Shown here piece by piece: positions 9,936 through 19,577 of a DNA stretch of 64,000 nucleotides (the first letter of the stretch is position 1; every line of letters begins with the position of its first letter). A program made the position numbers and the translations under genes. The DNA lies in the NCBI GenBank assembly GCA_958295885.1, contig OY282380.1, positions 3,162,001 through 3,226,000 of the forward strand. The letters run 5' to 3'. The notes below the pieces were generated by a model. The model was given only the letters and a program-made list of their open reading frames with translations. It ran no database searches and was not told where the DNA came from. The stretch comes from Arenicellales bacterium (lineage in GTDB: Bacteria; Pseudomonadota; Gammaproteobacteria; Arenicellales; JAJDZL01).

Positions 9936-11447
9936 TTACCCGTCGAGGGGAAACAAGGGTTTTGGTCGTGAATGATATTGCAATTTACTCAGATCGATTG
10001 GACATACTCCTGAAGAGTCAACCACGATTGTCTGCTTGGCGATGTCTCCATAGGCCGCTTTCCATGCAATCGCTGATTTGACTGTGATGATTTTCTGTTT
10101 TTGAGGCTCAATTCCCACACATCGCAATTGTTCAGCATCGAAAGGCATGCTGCGTCTGGACGTCAAAACAATGGTTATGCCATCAGCGTCTACGACCGCG
10201 GATTTGCCCATGGAGCTCACATATCCTGTCATATAGGATCCTTTGTGGACATACTCGCCATCTGAAACTGATCGTACGGTAACGAAAATTTCAACTGGAG
10301 AACCATGAAACCTGTCTGATTTTCCACCGATTTTGAGAGCGGTCCTGCGCCCTACACCAGAAGAAATCGCCTTTTGGACGGCTTCGGGGTCTGCGATCAG
10401 CATGACTGAACCCTTGGCCTGAATTCGAATCAATTCAGCTAAAACGTCAGTCGCATCTCCAGCGCTCCCACCTCCAATATTGTCGGCCGCTTCTACGACT
10501 ACGACCGGAAATGACTCTGCATTGACTGCCTGTCGGATGCCTTCTTTGACAGACACAACTTCTGGAGTGAAACTCTTCCTCTTTGCCCATATCCTGTTCG
10601 AGAGAGAATTTACGGCCTTTTCGGTCATTGTCGGTTCCGTCCCATAGACGAGCACCGAAGCGCCGAGATGATCGACGTCACAGTAAGGAAAGCCCATGGC
10701 AACGGTGCCGCAAAGAATCTGCGGCCATTCTTCGATTTCGTGCAGAAGCTGAAAAATTCCTCGCATGGGTTCTTTATCGGTCTGCTGATTCAGCGGTGAA
10801 GTGATCAAGGGTATGCGCTTGAACGAACAGTGCGGAACCTGATTCGTCTCGAGGATTCTGGCGGCAACCTGGGCTGCTTCTTCGCCGCGTTCAGCCATGT
10901 CAACGTGGGGATAGGTATCATAGCCGATGATCACTGACGCATGCCTGACCATTTTTTCGGTTACGTTTGCGTGGTAGTCAATGGTAATGACAATCGGGAT
11001 CTGCGGTCCAAATATTGAGCGGAGCCGCTCAAGTATGAATCCATCAAGATCGTCAATTTCTTCGGCTATTGCGGCACCGTGCAGAGACAGAAATATAGCG
11101 TCAAGAGAACCAGCATTGTGAATTGTGTCGATCAGTTCATGACATAACTTCATCGCTGTTTGATGTTCAATGATTCCAGATGGAACTGCTGCGGCGAATA
11201 GAGTTGGAACCAATTGAAACCGACTTGTTTCAGCATGGCCTATAAATCCTCCCAGTTCTGTGTTGGAACCGCGGTAGCGACGTATGAGTTCATCCCTTTT
11301 TGCAAGCTGATAGGTTTCAAATGCTGAGTAATCGGATTTACCGGAGGCAAATGTATTGGTTTCGTGCCAAATACCACCGATTGCTATTCGCTTCTTGGTG
11401 TCGGATGCAGATTGCCGCTCGAGATGACTCAGCATCAGATTACTCAT
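9936..11447 (-). CDS. M81 family metallopeptidase (MlrC-like)
   Basis: A 503-residue member of the MlrC family, named for the enzyme that completes microcystin degradation, though most members act on other small amides. It begins RIAIGGIWHETNTFASGKSDYSAFE and has the conserved zinc-site segments FLSLHGAAIAEEIDDLDG and ITIDYHANVT, followed by GYDTYPHVDMAERGEEAA. The C-terminal MlrC domain contains EAADNIGGGSAGDATDVL. It is the first gene of the cluster M81, M24-like, aminotransferase, racemase-family, suggesting stepwise breakdown of an amide or N-substituted amino acid. No transporter or regulator is adjacent. Its start ATG is followed by 16 residues before the domain. Confidence 0.88.
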   Translation of the reverse strand: MSNLMLSHLERQSASDTKKRIAIGGIWHETNTFASGKSDYSAFETYQLAKRDELIRRYRGSNTELGGFIGHAETSRFQLVPTLFAAAVPSGIIEHQTAMKLCHELIDTIHNAGSLDAIFLSLHGAAIAEEIDDLDGFILERLRSIFGPQIPIVITIDYHANVTEKMVRHASVIIGYDTYPHVDMAERGEEAAQVAARILETNQVPHCSFKRIPLITSPLNQQTDKEPMRGIFQLLHEIEEWPQILCGTVAMGFPYCDVDHLGASVLVYGTEPTMTEKAVNSLSNRIWAKRKSFTPEVVSVKEGIRQAVNAESFPVVVVEAADNIGGGSAGDATDVLAELIRIQAKGSVMLIADPEAVQKAISSGVGRRTALKIGGKSDRFHGSPVEIFVTVRSVSDGEYVHKGSYMTGYVSSMGKSAVVDADGITIVLTSRRSMPFDAEQLRCVGIEPQKQKIITVKSAIAWKAAYGDIAKQTIVVDSSGVCPIDLSKLQYHSRPKPLFPLDG

Positions 11448-12026
11448 TGACTCCGACTATGGAAAGAGAATTCAACGGGTGTCCCTTCAGGGCTGACAGG
11501 ATGGATTGACCCTTTCGAAATTCGAAATTGGTTTATCCATTCGAGGCAAATCGTTTGTGAATCAAAGTGACGTTTCAACTACACATCAATGAGGACGGAA
11601 ATTTCCTGAAAAGTATAAGCTGTGTCTGGGCCTGAACAATCATAAAGATGGCATTGGTGTAGTCTTTGCGCCGGTATAAATGTCGTACGATAGCAGTCTT
11701 GGCAGGACGCTCTGCAAATGCCAAGGCACCGATTCTGAAGGTAATGATCAATGTCAGACCGGTCTCAAGGTGTGACGTTTGGGGCGAAGTGGAATCTGGC
11801 CACTATGGTTGGTATCGTTCGTTACGAGAAAGAGATCATGGTGTGAATTGGCTGTGCCCGGCCTGTTGCCGAAACGGGACCAGTTGAGGAACAGGGCTGA
11901 CTGGAGCGACTTCGTGAATCTAGCGCATCTAATTCGCGTCAGGAGTCTGAGTTCATTTTGAGTGTTGACTGAATTCGCAGGCGCATCTGTTCGGTCATAC
12001 GGTAGGTTTTCGACTGCGTCAAAGTT
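11448..12026. other. Intergenic stretch without supported gene
   Basis: This 579-bp stretch separates the MlrC-like cluster from the TrlF/AlbA operon. Both neighbours are on the minus strand, so it must hold the promoter of the MlrC cluster near 11450-11600 and the end of the AlbA transcript. Only short plus-strand frames are open and none resembles a known protein. Confidence 0.4.
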
Positions 12027-13247
12027 TTAAGGCTCCGTAATTGCATCCTTTGAACTAAGGCGGAACGTCACGCGGACGTATCGATTTTCTTGGTCGTTGA
12101 TCAGTTCTGGTTCCGAACCGTTGAATGTGCGCATCTCATGACGCATGAGCAGCCAACCGCGGCCGCGTCGATCCATCAACTTGCGCACTACCATTGCGTT
12201 GGACATCATTTCGTTGCGGGAACGAGGAGCGCCTCCGAAACGCACCTGCTGCGCTGTCATATGATTCGGAAGACTGCCGGGACTCGTCACATCAATGCGG
12301 TCACTGAACACTTCAAGCAGCACGCGTGATCCAAACACCGAATAGTCTCGATGAATGACGGCATTTACAAGCGCTTCACGGAGAACTGCCTCTGGCAGCA
12401 GTGGTATGTCCTTGCGAATCAATCCCTGATAAACTTCTCTTCGTCCCAGACTTTGGTACCAGCCCATAGCCCGATGTACCTGCTCATCGAGCCGACCCTT
12501 CGATTCGGCGGCGCTCAGTACTTGGGCAGCCCTGTCAGCACCCGCATAAGCTGCACATGAAATGAAGAAGCTGGTCATGTTTGGAAATTTCTGGGGCTCT
12601 CGGCCGAAAACCATGAGACCATATAAGGTTGCTCGAAGCTCATCGTCGAGCCAGTCACAAATCGAAGAGTTTTTCAAATCGACCTCAATGTTCAGCTGTG
12701 GTGTTTCATCCATTAATTTTCCTTGGGAGCGCATAAATGAACGATAAGCATCCAAGTCAATATCACCCGGGTTAGAAGATGGGATAATCTGCTGTTCGGT
12801 AAAAACAACACCAAATACGTTGAGCAGACCTCGTAATTCCGATTCCGACGGAGCTACAGTGCTGCGTCCTCGTCGAATCCAAAATTGATGTTTATAGGAA
12901 AAGGGCTTAAATCCTCGACCTTGATTTTTAACTTCAATCCAATGCACCCAGCCGTCAGGCGATAGGTGTCTATTCACATTCGCAATAATCGGTTGTCCAC
13001 AGCACGTATGCAGAAAGCTTGTCATCCGCTCCTGAACTTTTTCGGGGTCTTCCTTTACTCCTAGAATCTGTCCGTTGTCGTCAACACCTAGAATCAGCAG
13101 CCCGCCGACACCGTTTGCGAAACTGCACAGCACCTTGCCGATAGCAGATAAATTACCAAGTTCACGCTTAAATTCTGTTCGCTCGTTCTCGCCTGAACTG
13201 ATTCGTTCCAGTATTTCTGCCCAGTCCATTGCTGGTTCAGTACCCAT
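12027..13247 (-). CDS. AlbA_2 (Schlafen-like) plus GHKL ATPase C-terminal domain protein
   Basis: The N-terminal ~150 residues form an AlbA_2 (Schlafen AlbA) domain: ENERTEFKRELGNLSAIGKVLCSFANGVGGLLILGVDDNG, and KPFSYKHQFWIRRGRSTVAPS. The C-terminal part matches the RecG-type HATPase_c_4 domain (LPEAVLREALVNAVIHRDYS, IEVTSPG-like DVTSPGSLP, and RSRNEMMSNAM). Family members are called putative DNA- or RNA-binding ATPases and are common in defence islands. The ATG at 13247 lies inside the end of the upstream TrlF-like gene (11-bp overlap), so the two are translationally coupled and probably act together. The length of 406 residues is normal. The biochemical role is not established. Confidence 0.85.
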   Translation of the reverse strand: MGTEPAMDWAEILERISSGENERTEFKRELGNLSAIGKVLCSFANGVGGLLILGVDDNGQILGVKEDPEKVQERMTSFLHTCCGQPIIANVNRHLSPDGWVHWIEVKNQGRGFKPFSYKHQFWIRRGRSTVAPSESELRGLLNVFGVVFTEQQIIPSSNPGDIDLDAYRSFMRSQGKLMDETPQLNIEVDLKNSSICDWLDDELRATLYGLMVFGREPQKFPNMTSFFISCAAYAGADRAAQVLSAAESKGRLDEQVHRAMGWYQSLGRREVYQGLIRKDIPLLPEAVLREALVNAVIHRDYSVFGSRVLLEVFSDRIDVTSPGSLPNHMTAQQVRFGGAPRSRNEMMSNAMVVRKLMDRRGRGWLLMRHEMRTFNGSEPELINDQENRYVRVTFRLSSKDAITEP

Positions 13248-15984
13248 ATTTGCGTTGGCGAAGGCGAAACGCTTCTTTACCGCCGTCTACCGTGCGAACG
13301 ATTGCATCTCGAATTTCAGGTTGGTCAATTGTTCCAGAGCAGGCCACCCAGCCGTGATTCGAAACTGCCTCGAGCTGAATCACCATATCGGCGTCACCGT
13401 TAACCACGATATTTGCATTGTGAGTCGCGACAATTACTTGGCGTCGCCCTCTCAATTTTCTGAGAGCCGGCAGCACAGTGTTGAGCAGGAACTGATTGTC
13501 GAGCGCGTCTTCAGGCTGATCGATCACTAACGGCCGAGAATCTTCAGTTTCCAAAAGCAGCGACAGCAGCACGCTGACTTTTTGCCCGCCTGACAAATAT
13601 TCCAATTGCCTGTAGGATCCATCGTCCATTCGCAGTTCCAAGCTATATCGATCGGGACAGCGAATGGATTCCAATTCTCTGCGCTTTGACCTTATAAGAC
13701 ATTCTTTGAATGTTTTCTGTACGGCATCACTCATTCCAATTCCAGATAGTGAATCGTTATTAAAATGATCAATTAATGTATCGGAATCCGGTCTTTGGTC
13801 ATTATCCAGATCGTTCCACCACCTCGAAATGCCTTTTTGGTTCAGGTTGGCAAGAAAGTTGTCAAGATTAGCCAGATCGCCCTGGTTATTGCGATGCACT
13901 TGAACTCGTTTCCCAAACGTACGCCTGATGTATTCAATCACGCGATCATACGCGTCCCGCAACCTTTTCGTAAATTCTCTACGCTCCGTCTTTTTTCTTC
14001 TCAGTGATTGTTCTAAATTCTCCCGATTTAGTTCAATTTCATCCAAAGCCTCCTTAAAGTATGCAGCCAAAGAAGCGCGCCGATGGAGAGCATTAATCTC
14101 CTGAAGTTTGCTACTGGAAAATCCCATTTCAGCGAGCACGCGGTCAAGGAGAATACGCTGGTCTGTTTCCAACTTTTCGGTAACTCTAACGACTTCTGCA
14201 ACATCACTGATCCAACTTTTGCTGGTTTGAAATATATTCTCGAGACTGACCAAAATATTCTGCCATCGCGAATCCAAGTCCAGTTTCTCACGATGCAGAA
14301 TCTCTAACAATCCCTTATCGATTGCAGGAATATCTGGTGCATTTTTATACTGCTCAAGCATGCTATGGAGGTGACTCTGCAGTTCTAATGCTTCAGAATG
14401 TACCAAACTCCAACTGCGAGTCGTTTGACTGGCTTGAAAAAGGCGATCTACGCCAGCTTCCGAAAATGCGCTCAATTCTCGTTTAGCGGCGAGAGACTTT
14501 TGATAGTAATGCTCTGCGTTCTCTATGCGCTTATCAAGTGAATTGAGTTCTTTCACTAATTTAGCGATCTGTCTGTCAAGTACCCGTAAATTCTCATGAC
14601 AGTCTTCAATCTCTTTTATTTCGTGTGAAACCAGCTTCGCGAGGATTTCTTCGATTGCGCGTGGGTTATGAGTCAGCCGCTGCAGTTCGTTCTGGGCGAA
14701 AAATTGAGCCGGCCATTGATCTCTGAGTGTCGAAAGTTTGTCCGAACCGGGACATTCCCAGCTTATATCGGCAGCAGCCGCGAAATGAAGTCCCCTAGCA
14801 TCGACATCTTGACGAATATCATTGTCTTCGGGCAGTGGCGCTTTAGAGTAAACTCGCAGTCCGTCAAGAAGAGTGCTCTTTCCAGTCATGCTGCCACCAA
14901 TAATACAGGTCAGATCGGGGCTGAATCGAAACTTGCTTGCTTTAACTTCGCTGCTGCTGTTTTGGCCGCCAAAATAAGAGGCAGCACCGCTCACTGTAAT
15001 TTCTCGAAGCCAAGGGTGGTGATTCAGTCTAACGTCAGGCAGTTCGGAAATTGCCTGCGATTCATTGCCTCCACTGCTTTCGAAAGCAAATTGCACGCGG
15101 GAATCACTTGCTAAAAATGCTTGACGCAAGGATTCGATTTTTCGGCTGGCAAGCTTGATCCAAACATACCGCTGCCCCAATTCGTCAAAAGAATATGCAT
15201 CACTCGCGTGAAAGAGAGCTTGACGGTGTTTCCGCATTCCTTTTTGGAGCCACGAACGGTCTTTTAAGGTATGTTCGGGTAATTTGTGATCGCCAAGTTC
15301 GAGTCCACAAATTACGTCATGCTCAAATATTTGCAGAACTTGCGCCTTTCGTGTTCCTAAAAAACCGTTATCGGCATCAATATGAGGGGCTAGAATCAGA
15401 TAGCTGCCACAATTTCCATTCTGACACTCCCGATTATGAAAATTCCGTAAGTCTTTAAGTGCAATTTCAGGTCTCTTTTCAGAAACTTGCAGTGTCTCAC
15501 CGTTCCAGGGAGAGACGCCTCCCATAATTTGGTCAAATGCTCTCAAGTAACGGTCCAAGCCAATCTCGGAATCGAAAAGAAATAGAAGATGCAATCCCTT
15601 CTTACCCGCGTTCAACGACGGTTCAAAACCTGGAAATACAGCATAGATCTTGTCGCGAAAAGGCACTCTGTCATCATCTTTTCCCTCAAGCCACTCTTCA
15701 ACAATTTTCCAGACCGCACTGGTTTGCGGCTGGTCGCCCGCGCGAGGTGAATGTGGTGTCAGCCCAGCAACCTGGACATTATTTCTCACCAGCGCCTGGA
15801 GAAAACGACGTGCATAGTGACTTATCGTATCCGGCGAATCCGCCCGCCCGCCAATTTCTGGTGGAATCTGTGCTCTGTTGCCAAAATGGTCGTCAATTGT
15901 GTGTATATGCAAATCTGCTTTAAACCAACGAGCGCCAGGAACCTCGCGTTCCCATTTGTTAAATTCCTGTTTAACGGATGTCAT
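13237..15984 (-). CDS. TrlF-type PHP domain plus SMC-like AAA ATPase
   Basis: The 915 residues start with a PHP phosphoesterase domain (about 20-300) showing DLHIHT at 24-29, LTPHSP near 75 and HASDAYSF near 259, so metal-dependent phosphodiesterase or nuclease activity is likely. An ABC/SMC-type ATPase follows: Walker A GGSMTGKS at 363-370, a long charged helical region (about 440-700) likely to be coiled coil, signature LSGGQKVSVLLSLLLE, Walker B RPLVIDQPEDALDN and H-loop VIVATHNAN. It is the first gene of a two-gene operon with the AlbA_2/GHKL protein. PHP-SMC proteins are typical of conflict systems; anti-phage activity is inferred. Confidence 0.88.
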   Translation of the reverse strand: MTSVKQEFNKWEREVPGARWFKADLHIHTIDDHFGNRAQIPPEIGGRADSPDTISHYARRFLQALVRNNVQVAGLTPHSPRAGDQPQTSAVWKIVEEWLEGKDDDRVPFRDKIYAVFPGFEPSLNAGKKGLHLLFLFDSEIGLDRYLRAFDQIMGGVSPWNGETLQVSEKRPEIALKDLRNFHNRECQNGNCGSYLILAPHIDADNGFLGTRKAQVLQIFEHDVICGLELGDHKLPEHTLKDRSWLQKGMRKHRQALFHASDAYSFDELGQRYVWIKLASRKIESLRQAFLASDSRVQFAFESSGGNESQAISELPDVRLNHHPWLREITVSGAASYFGGQNSSSEVKASKFRFSPDLTCIIGGSMTGKSTLLDGLRVYSKAPLPEDNDIRQDVDARGLHFAAAADISWECPGSDKLSTLRDQWPAQFFAQNELQRLTHNPRAIEEILAKLVSHEIKEIEDCHENLRVLDRQIAKLVKELNSLDKRIENAEHYYQKSLAAKRELSAFSEAGVDRLFQASQTTRSWSLVHSEALELQSHLHSMLEQYKNAPDIPAIDKGLLEILHREKLDLDSRWQNILVSLENIFQTSKSWISDVAEVVRVTEKLETDQRILLDRVLAEMGFSSSKLQEINALHRRASLAAYFKEALDEIELNRENLEQSLRRKKTERREFTKRLRDAYDRVIEYIRRTFGKRVQVHRNNQGDLANLDNFLANLNQKGISRWWNDLDNDQRPDSDTLIDHFNNDSLSGIGMSDAVQKTFKECLIRSKRRELESIRCPDRYSLELRMDDGSYRQLEYLSGGQKVSVLLSLLLETEDSRPLVIDQPEDALDNQFLLNTVLPALRKLRGRRQVIVATHNANIVVNGDADMVIQLEAVSNHGWVACSGTIDQPEIRDAIVRTVDGGKEAFRLRQRKYGY

Positions 15985-16251
15985 AGTCAGTCTTTTTACA
16001 CTTACACACTAGCAAAAGCTCAACATGAATGAATTACATACGTTATCACTCAATAACAACAATCTAAAATCCAGTTGGCGAATTTAGGCAGGCGAACTGA
16101 AATCACTGCGAACCGGCGGAATTAATTTCAGAAATCGTGAATTTGGGCACAAGAACACTTCGGCATGCTCAACCCGACACATGTAATTCATGATTTTAAT
16201 TTGAATTGACAGCAATCAACATTTGAGAATTATACGATGATTCGCGAACTT

Positions 16252-16806
16252 TCACGGTTCTGTGAGATTGAGAGTTCTTCCCGTTGGATGTTCATTCAAG
16301 AAAATTCGAGGAAGGTCTGACGTCAAACCAGTGAGTTTCGCTGTGACCAGGATCACCTGAATCGAGGGATTCTTTGCCTGCAATCCAAGTTCATCCATAG
16401 TGGCTGAGCCGCCGATTGATCTCGAAAAATTCAAAACTAAACGCGGTTTTGTGAAGATTTTTACACACTGGCCCGCGACAGTTCGCGCGTGTTCCCGCAT
16501 GATTCGACAGAAAGAGTCTGATGTTTTTCTGTAAAAAGAAGAAAACTGTTCAGAATCAATGAATTCCGAGACCGACGATCTTTGCTTTCGACAAGCCATA
16601 GGTTCACTGTCCAATTTCGTCAATCCATAATTTTTGATTCGTATTGATTCCGTATCATTCTTGACGAACAGATCTCGATAGCACCGAATATGATTCCCCG
16701 GAATCACCATCTCGGGCGAGGCGAACCTGACCCTGACCAAGACAATGTCCAAGCAACGGCATTCTTTTAAGCCATTTCTGTCGTGTAAATATTGCGTGAC
16801 TACCAA
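16252..16806 (-). CDS. Doubtful open frame, unrecognised
   Basis: An open frame of up to 184 codons from a TTG, with the frame remaining open upstream. The residues do not resemble a known family, there is no convincing ribosome binding site, and the composition is Arg/Ser-rich in a way often seen for chance frames. It sits between the TrlF operon and the mobile-element relics. It could be the 3' part of a decayed gene. I keep it only as a low-confidence entry. Confidence 0.15.
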   Translation of the reverse strand: MVVTQYLHDRNGLKECRCLDIVLVRVRFASPEMVIPGNHIRCYRDLFVKNDTESIRIKNYGLTKLDSEPMACRKQRSSVSEFIDSEQFSSFYRKTSDSFCRIMREHARTVAGQCVKIFTKPRLVLNFSRSIGGSATMDELGLQAKNPSIQVILVTAKLTGLTSDLPRIFLNEHPTGRTLNLTEP

Positions 16807-16971
16807 GCTGTTGAATTGGCTGGGATAAATCTATCGGAAATTTTTCTTACTATCGACCCTTAACAACCATTTCCATTTTTGAGACAATACCTTCGAGCGT
16901 TAATGTCTTGAGCCGAAGAGTGATGATGCATGAAAGTATCAGGCGGTTGAAAACGACGACTTTTTTTCGGT

Positions 16972-17575
16972 CATCTCTTTCGGCGCTGGCAGTTGCAGGA
17001 AGTCAAGCGCACGGTCGAGCAGTATCCGGGTTTGAGTCGCAAGGAGTTGACACAGACGGTATGTGAGCATCTGAACTGGCGCACCAATTCCGATGAGAAA
17101 CGTGTTGAAGCATCATTGAATATGCTCGAGCAGTTGGACTGTAAGGGGGTGTTTCGGTTGCCGGCCAAAGATGAGAGCACAAAGTTCGAGGTGCGCGGCG
17201 GGTTCTTCGCTGGAGTGATGACAGCGAGCCGGGGGAGCCGTTGTCAGCACGGCTGGGACAGTTGCAGCCGATAGAGCTGCAGGTCGTTGGCAGTGACTGT
17301 GAGCGGGTGCAATGGAATGAATTGGTGGACCTTTACCACTATTTGGGTTATCGTCAGCCGATGGGATGTCACCTGCGTTATTTCATTGTGGATCGACAGA
17401 GTCGGCGTCTGGGCTGTCTGCTGTTTCAGCAGGCGGCGGCGAAGCTGGTGTGCCGCGACCGATAGATCGGGTGGGCGTCAGAGCGCTACCAGGAAGGTTT
17501 GAAGCCAGTGGTGCAAAACGTGCGGTTTTTGATTTTCGCCTAGTTGCAGGTGCGGAATCTGGCGTCGAAAGCGCA
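16972..17575 (+). pseudogene. DruA-like DUF4338 protein, broken
   Basis: Three plus-strand pieces match the DUF4338 (DruA-like) layout in order. First is FRRWQLQEVKRTVEQYPG with a winged-helix-like N-terminus ending RLPAKDES. In another frame come LQPIELQVVGSDCERVQWNELVDLY and LGYRQPMGCHLRYFIV, then LGCLLFQQAAAKLVCRDR. After an in-frame TAG, where the family has Trp in RDRWIGW, follow IGWASERYQEGLKPVVQNVRFLIF and finally VRNLASKAQS. At least one frameshift and two stops make it dead. Its 3' end is fused tail-to-tail with an IS1380 fragment near 17570. DUF4338 proteins occur both in Druantia systems and as lone, mobile-element-associated genes. Confidence 0.7.
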
Positions 17576-17921
17576 GTCGTTGGCGGCGCAGCCAGTTGCC
17601 CAGAGTTTTCGTATTTGGCACTTTCTCGAAACCCGACAGTTTCATCAGCCCCGACTCGCAGTGCAGATGACGGACATCCTCCAAGCGCTTAGCATCATCG
17701 TGCTTCATGAGCATAAAGACGCTAAAGAGAATGCTTGGCCGGCAGCCGAAACTGTTGCCCTGAGCGGACATGAAACGATCAACAAATTCGTTCAATCCCA
17801 AGCGTTTGAACCAATCCACAGACACCACCAATCCGGCGCGGGAGGTCGAGTTGCGATTGGTGTCAGCTGTTTTGTCGGGTAGAAAGTTCATAAGCCCTGT
17901 TTTTGAGGGTGTTTCAGTCAT
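17570..17921 (-). pseudogene. IS1380-family transposase, N-terminal fragment
   Basis: On the minus strand about 115 residues match the N-terminus of IS1380 transposases: VDWFKRLGLNEFVDRF, SILFSVFMLMKHDDAKRLEDVRHLHCESG and KVPNTKTLGNWLRRQ. Beyond LGNWLRR the frame stays open but becomes antisense to the DUF4338 relic, so the catalytic domain has been lost at the junction near 17570. The product would be inactive. Confidence 0.75.
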
Positions 17922-18068
17922 TACACTTTGGGTGATCCTGAAGATTTGTTTGAGATTTTAATCGTACAAGGCTTTTTTCTATATCGTCATTCCTAATTTC
18001 GGATTTGGGCAAATATAGTTTTGATATTCGAAAATTGAATCCATATAATAACTTGCACTTAACTTGCT

Positions 18069-18120
18069 CCCCGTCGGACTTGCCCATAAAGGCTTCAACG
18101 CCTGAAAGGCCCCGACGGGG
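18069..18120 (+). other. Strong nested hairpin upstream of the NYN gene
   Basis: CCCCGTCGG (18069-18077) pairs perfectly with CCGACGGGG (18112-18120), and the enclosed 34 bases contain a second small stem, AGGC (18090-18093) with GCCT (18100-18103). The outer stem is nine base pairs, nearly all G-C, and ends two bases before the ATG at 18123. There is no long T-run after it. It could be a structured leader that hides the ribosome binding site, an RNA element belonging to the NYN gene, or the terminator of the preceding region. Confidence 0.5.
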
Positions 18121-18122
18121 TT

Positions 18123-18782
18123 ATGTTTTTCTGTTATCACTTCACACTTTTCTTTCAATCTGCCATTTCCGAACGCGCTGTATCCTTTATTGACGGTCAG
18201 AATCTGTTTCGGCATGCTAAGGACGCATTCGGCCATCATCATCCAAATTACGACTTGCATAAGCTCACCGATGCAGTGTGCGCTGCAAACGGATGGTCCA
18301 ACCACGGTATCCGGTTTTATACGGGTATTCCGAGTGTGGAACACTCACCAATGTGGCATGGTTACTGGGCTCGTCGTAGAACTGCCATGAGTCGTAGCGG
18401 CATTAAAGTTGCTACACGGCCCTTACGTTACAGTAATGAGAGCGTTACATTGCCGGACGGGACGACCCGCGAGATTGCTATTCCACGCGAGAAGGGAATT
18501 GATTTGCGACTGGGGCTTGATTTGGTCCGTATGGCGCGTACCGGACAATTGGATGTAGCAGTAGTTTTCAGCCAGGACCAGGACTTGGAAGAGCTGGCGC
18601 GTGAGATTCGCAGTATCTCGAAGGAAAAAAATCGGTGGATGAAGATCGTGTCGGCCTTTCCCTCTGGACCGAATGCGTCTTCCAAACGCGGTATAAACCG
18701 GACGGATTGGTTTCCTATCGAACGCGAACTATACGATGCCTGTCTCGATCCAAGAGACTACCGACCGAATCGGCAGAAGTAG
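18123..18782 (+). CDS. NYN (PIN-like) domain protein
   Basis: A 219-residue NYN-domain protein of the LabA/DUF88 type, a PIN-like metal-dependent RNase fold. Visible acidic motifs are VSFIDGQNLFR near residue 21, GIDLRLGLDLVRMA in the middle and VVFSQDQDLEELAREI near 150, which carry the conserved Asp residues. The ATG at 18123 gives an unusual hydrophobic N-terminus (MFFCYHFTLFFQ). Homologues normally start shortly before the RAVSFIDG segment, so the true start may be a non-ATG codon near 18165. A stable hairpin ends right before 18123. The gene stands alone among IS relics, so it may be cargo. RNA cleavage is inferred from the fold. Confidence 0.8.
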   Translation: MFFCYHFTLFFQSAISERAVSFIDGQNLFRHAKDAFGHHHPNYDLHKLTDAVCAANGWSNHGIRFYTGIPSVEHSPMWHGYWARRRTAMSRSGIKVATRPLRYSNESVTLPDGTTREIAIPREKGIDLRLGLDLVRMARTGQLDVAVVFSQDQDLEELAREIRSISKEKNRWMKIVSAFPSGPNASSKRGINRTDWFPIERELYDACLDPRDYRPNRQK

Positions 18783-19087
18783 GGGAATTTCAGCACGAAG
18801 TGGCAGCAAAGGTTTGGAAGAAGAAAATTTGAGACGGTAACTGTGTGCCCTGTTTGATTTTCAGAAGTTGTCTACCGCGTTGGATTAACTCGTATTTCTC
18901 GTGTGCCGTGGAAAGGCACTTCTTTTCAGTGGGTGCGAAACTCACATAAAAACTGTCGCTCCAGTTGGCGGCATCCAGGCCGGTTTATGGAGGTAACAAC
19001 ATGGACTGAAGCACTCTGGTGTAAAAGGGTCGCGGTTGAGCGACTTAGTGAACTTGGGAGCGTGTGTCACGAGTTCAGGAAGTTGTG

Positions 19088-19153
19088 CAAGCCGATCTTC
19101 AGATGCTCAACCTGGTGATCAACCCGCTTCAACAGCCACATCGCTGTCGGACG
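19088..19153 (-). mobile_element. Small IS110 transposase fragment
   Basis: About 66 bp match, with few changes, the reverse complement of the IS110 transposase stub at 61915-61985 (segment encoding LLQQVDHQVEHLKIGL). It is fused at its right edge to the IS4-type transposase fragment that follows. It shows that the same IS110 subtype left pieces in two places of this window. Confidence 0.7.
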
Positions 19154-19559
19154 CGTACTATGGACGTTGGGGCATTGAAGTTTATTTCAAGGAGGCAACG
19201 CAAAATTTGGGTTTTTGTCCGAACAGACTCGCAGTTTCGCTTCATTCGTGGCCTCCTTGCATCTTTATGCGGTTCGTCATCTGATGCTCACTTATGCCAG
19301 TTCGACTGACGGCAGCAGCAATCTGTTCGAAATCCGAGAACACTTCAAAGACCAGCTCAATCAGTTCAGCCTGGCGCGACGGCTGTGGTGTTATTTTCTG
19401 GCGTTGATGGGATGCGTCATCCGGCAGATGAAAACTCTGACCGATGACGCGGTCAAACAGTTGATCTGCACCTTGAATCGAGAATTTGAACAGTTTTTCG
19501 AAAGCAGTCTCCAACTTGCCCCGAAACCATACGACTGGAGCATGACCCCGCTTCCTTAA
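19151..19559 (+). pseudogene. IS4-family transposase, C-terminal fragment
   Basis: The first part reads AYYGRWGIEVYFKEATQNLGF in one frame, and the next reads SEQTRSFASFVASLHLYAVRHLML in another. This is the YREK-type region of IS4 DDE transposases (Y-(2)-R-(3)-E-(6)-K), cut by a one-base loss in the T-run near 19212. The tail to 19559 (FKDQLNQFSLARRLWCYFLALMG) completes the C-terminus. The 5' two thirds are missing and replaced by an IS110 scrap. The right-end repeat of the element lies 18 bp after the stop. Confidence 0.75.
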
Positions 19560-19577
19560 CTTAGGAATTTAATGCGA

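Noticed and set aside
16972..17575. A functional Druantia component
   Set aside because: The DUF4338 frame is broken several times and no DruB-E or large helicase gene is nearby.
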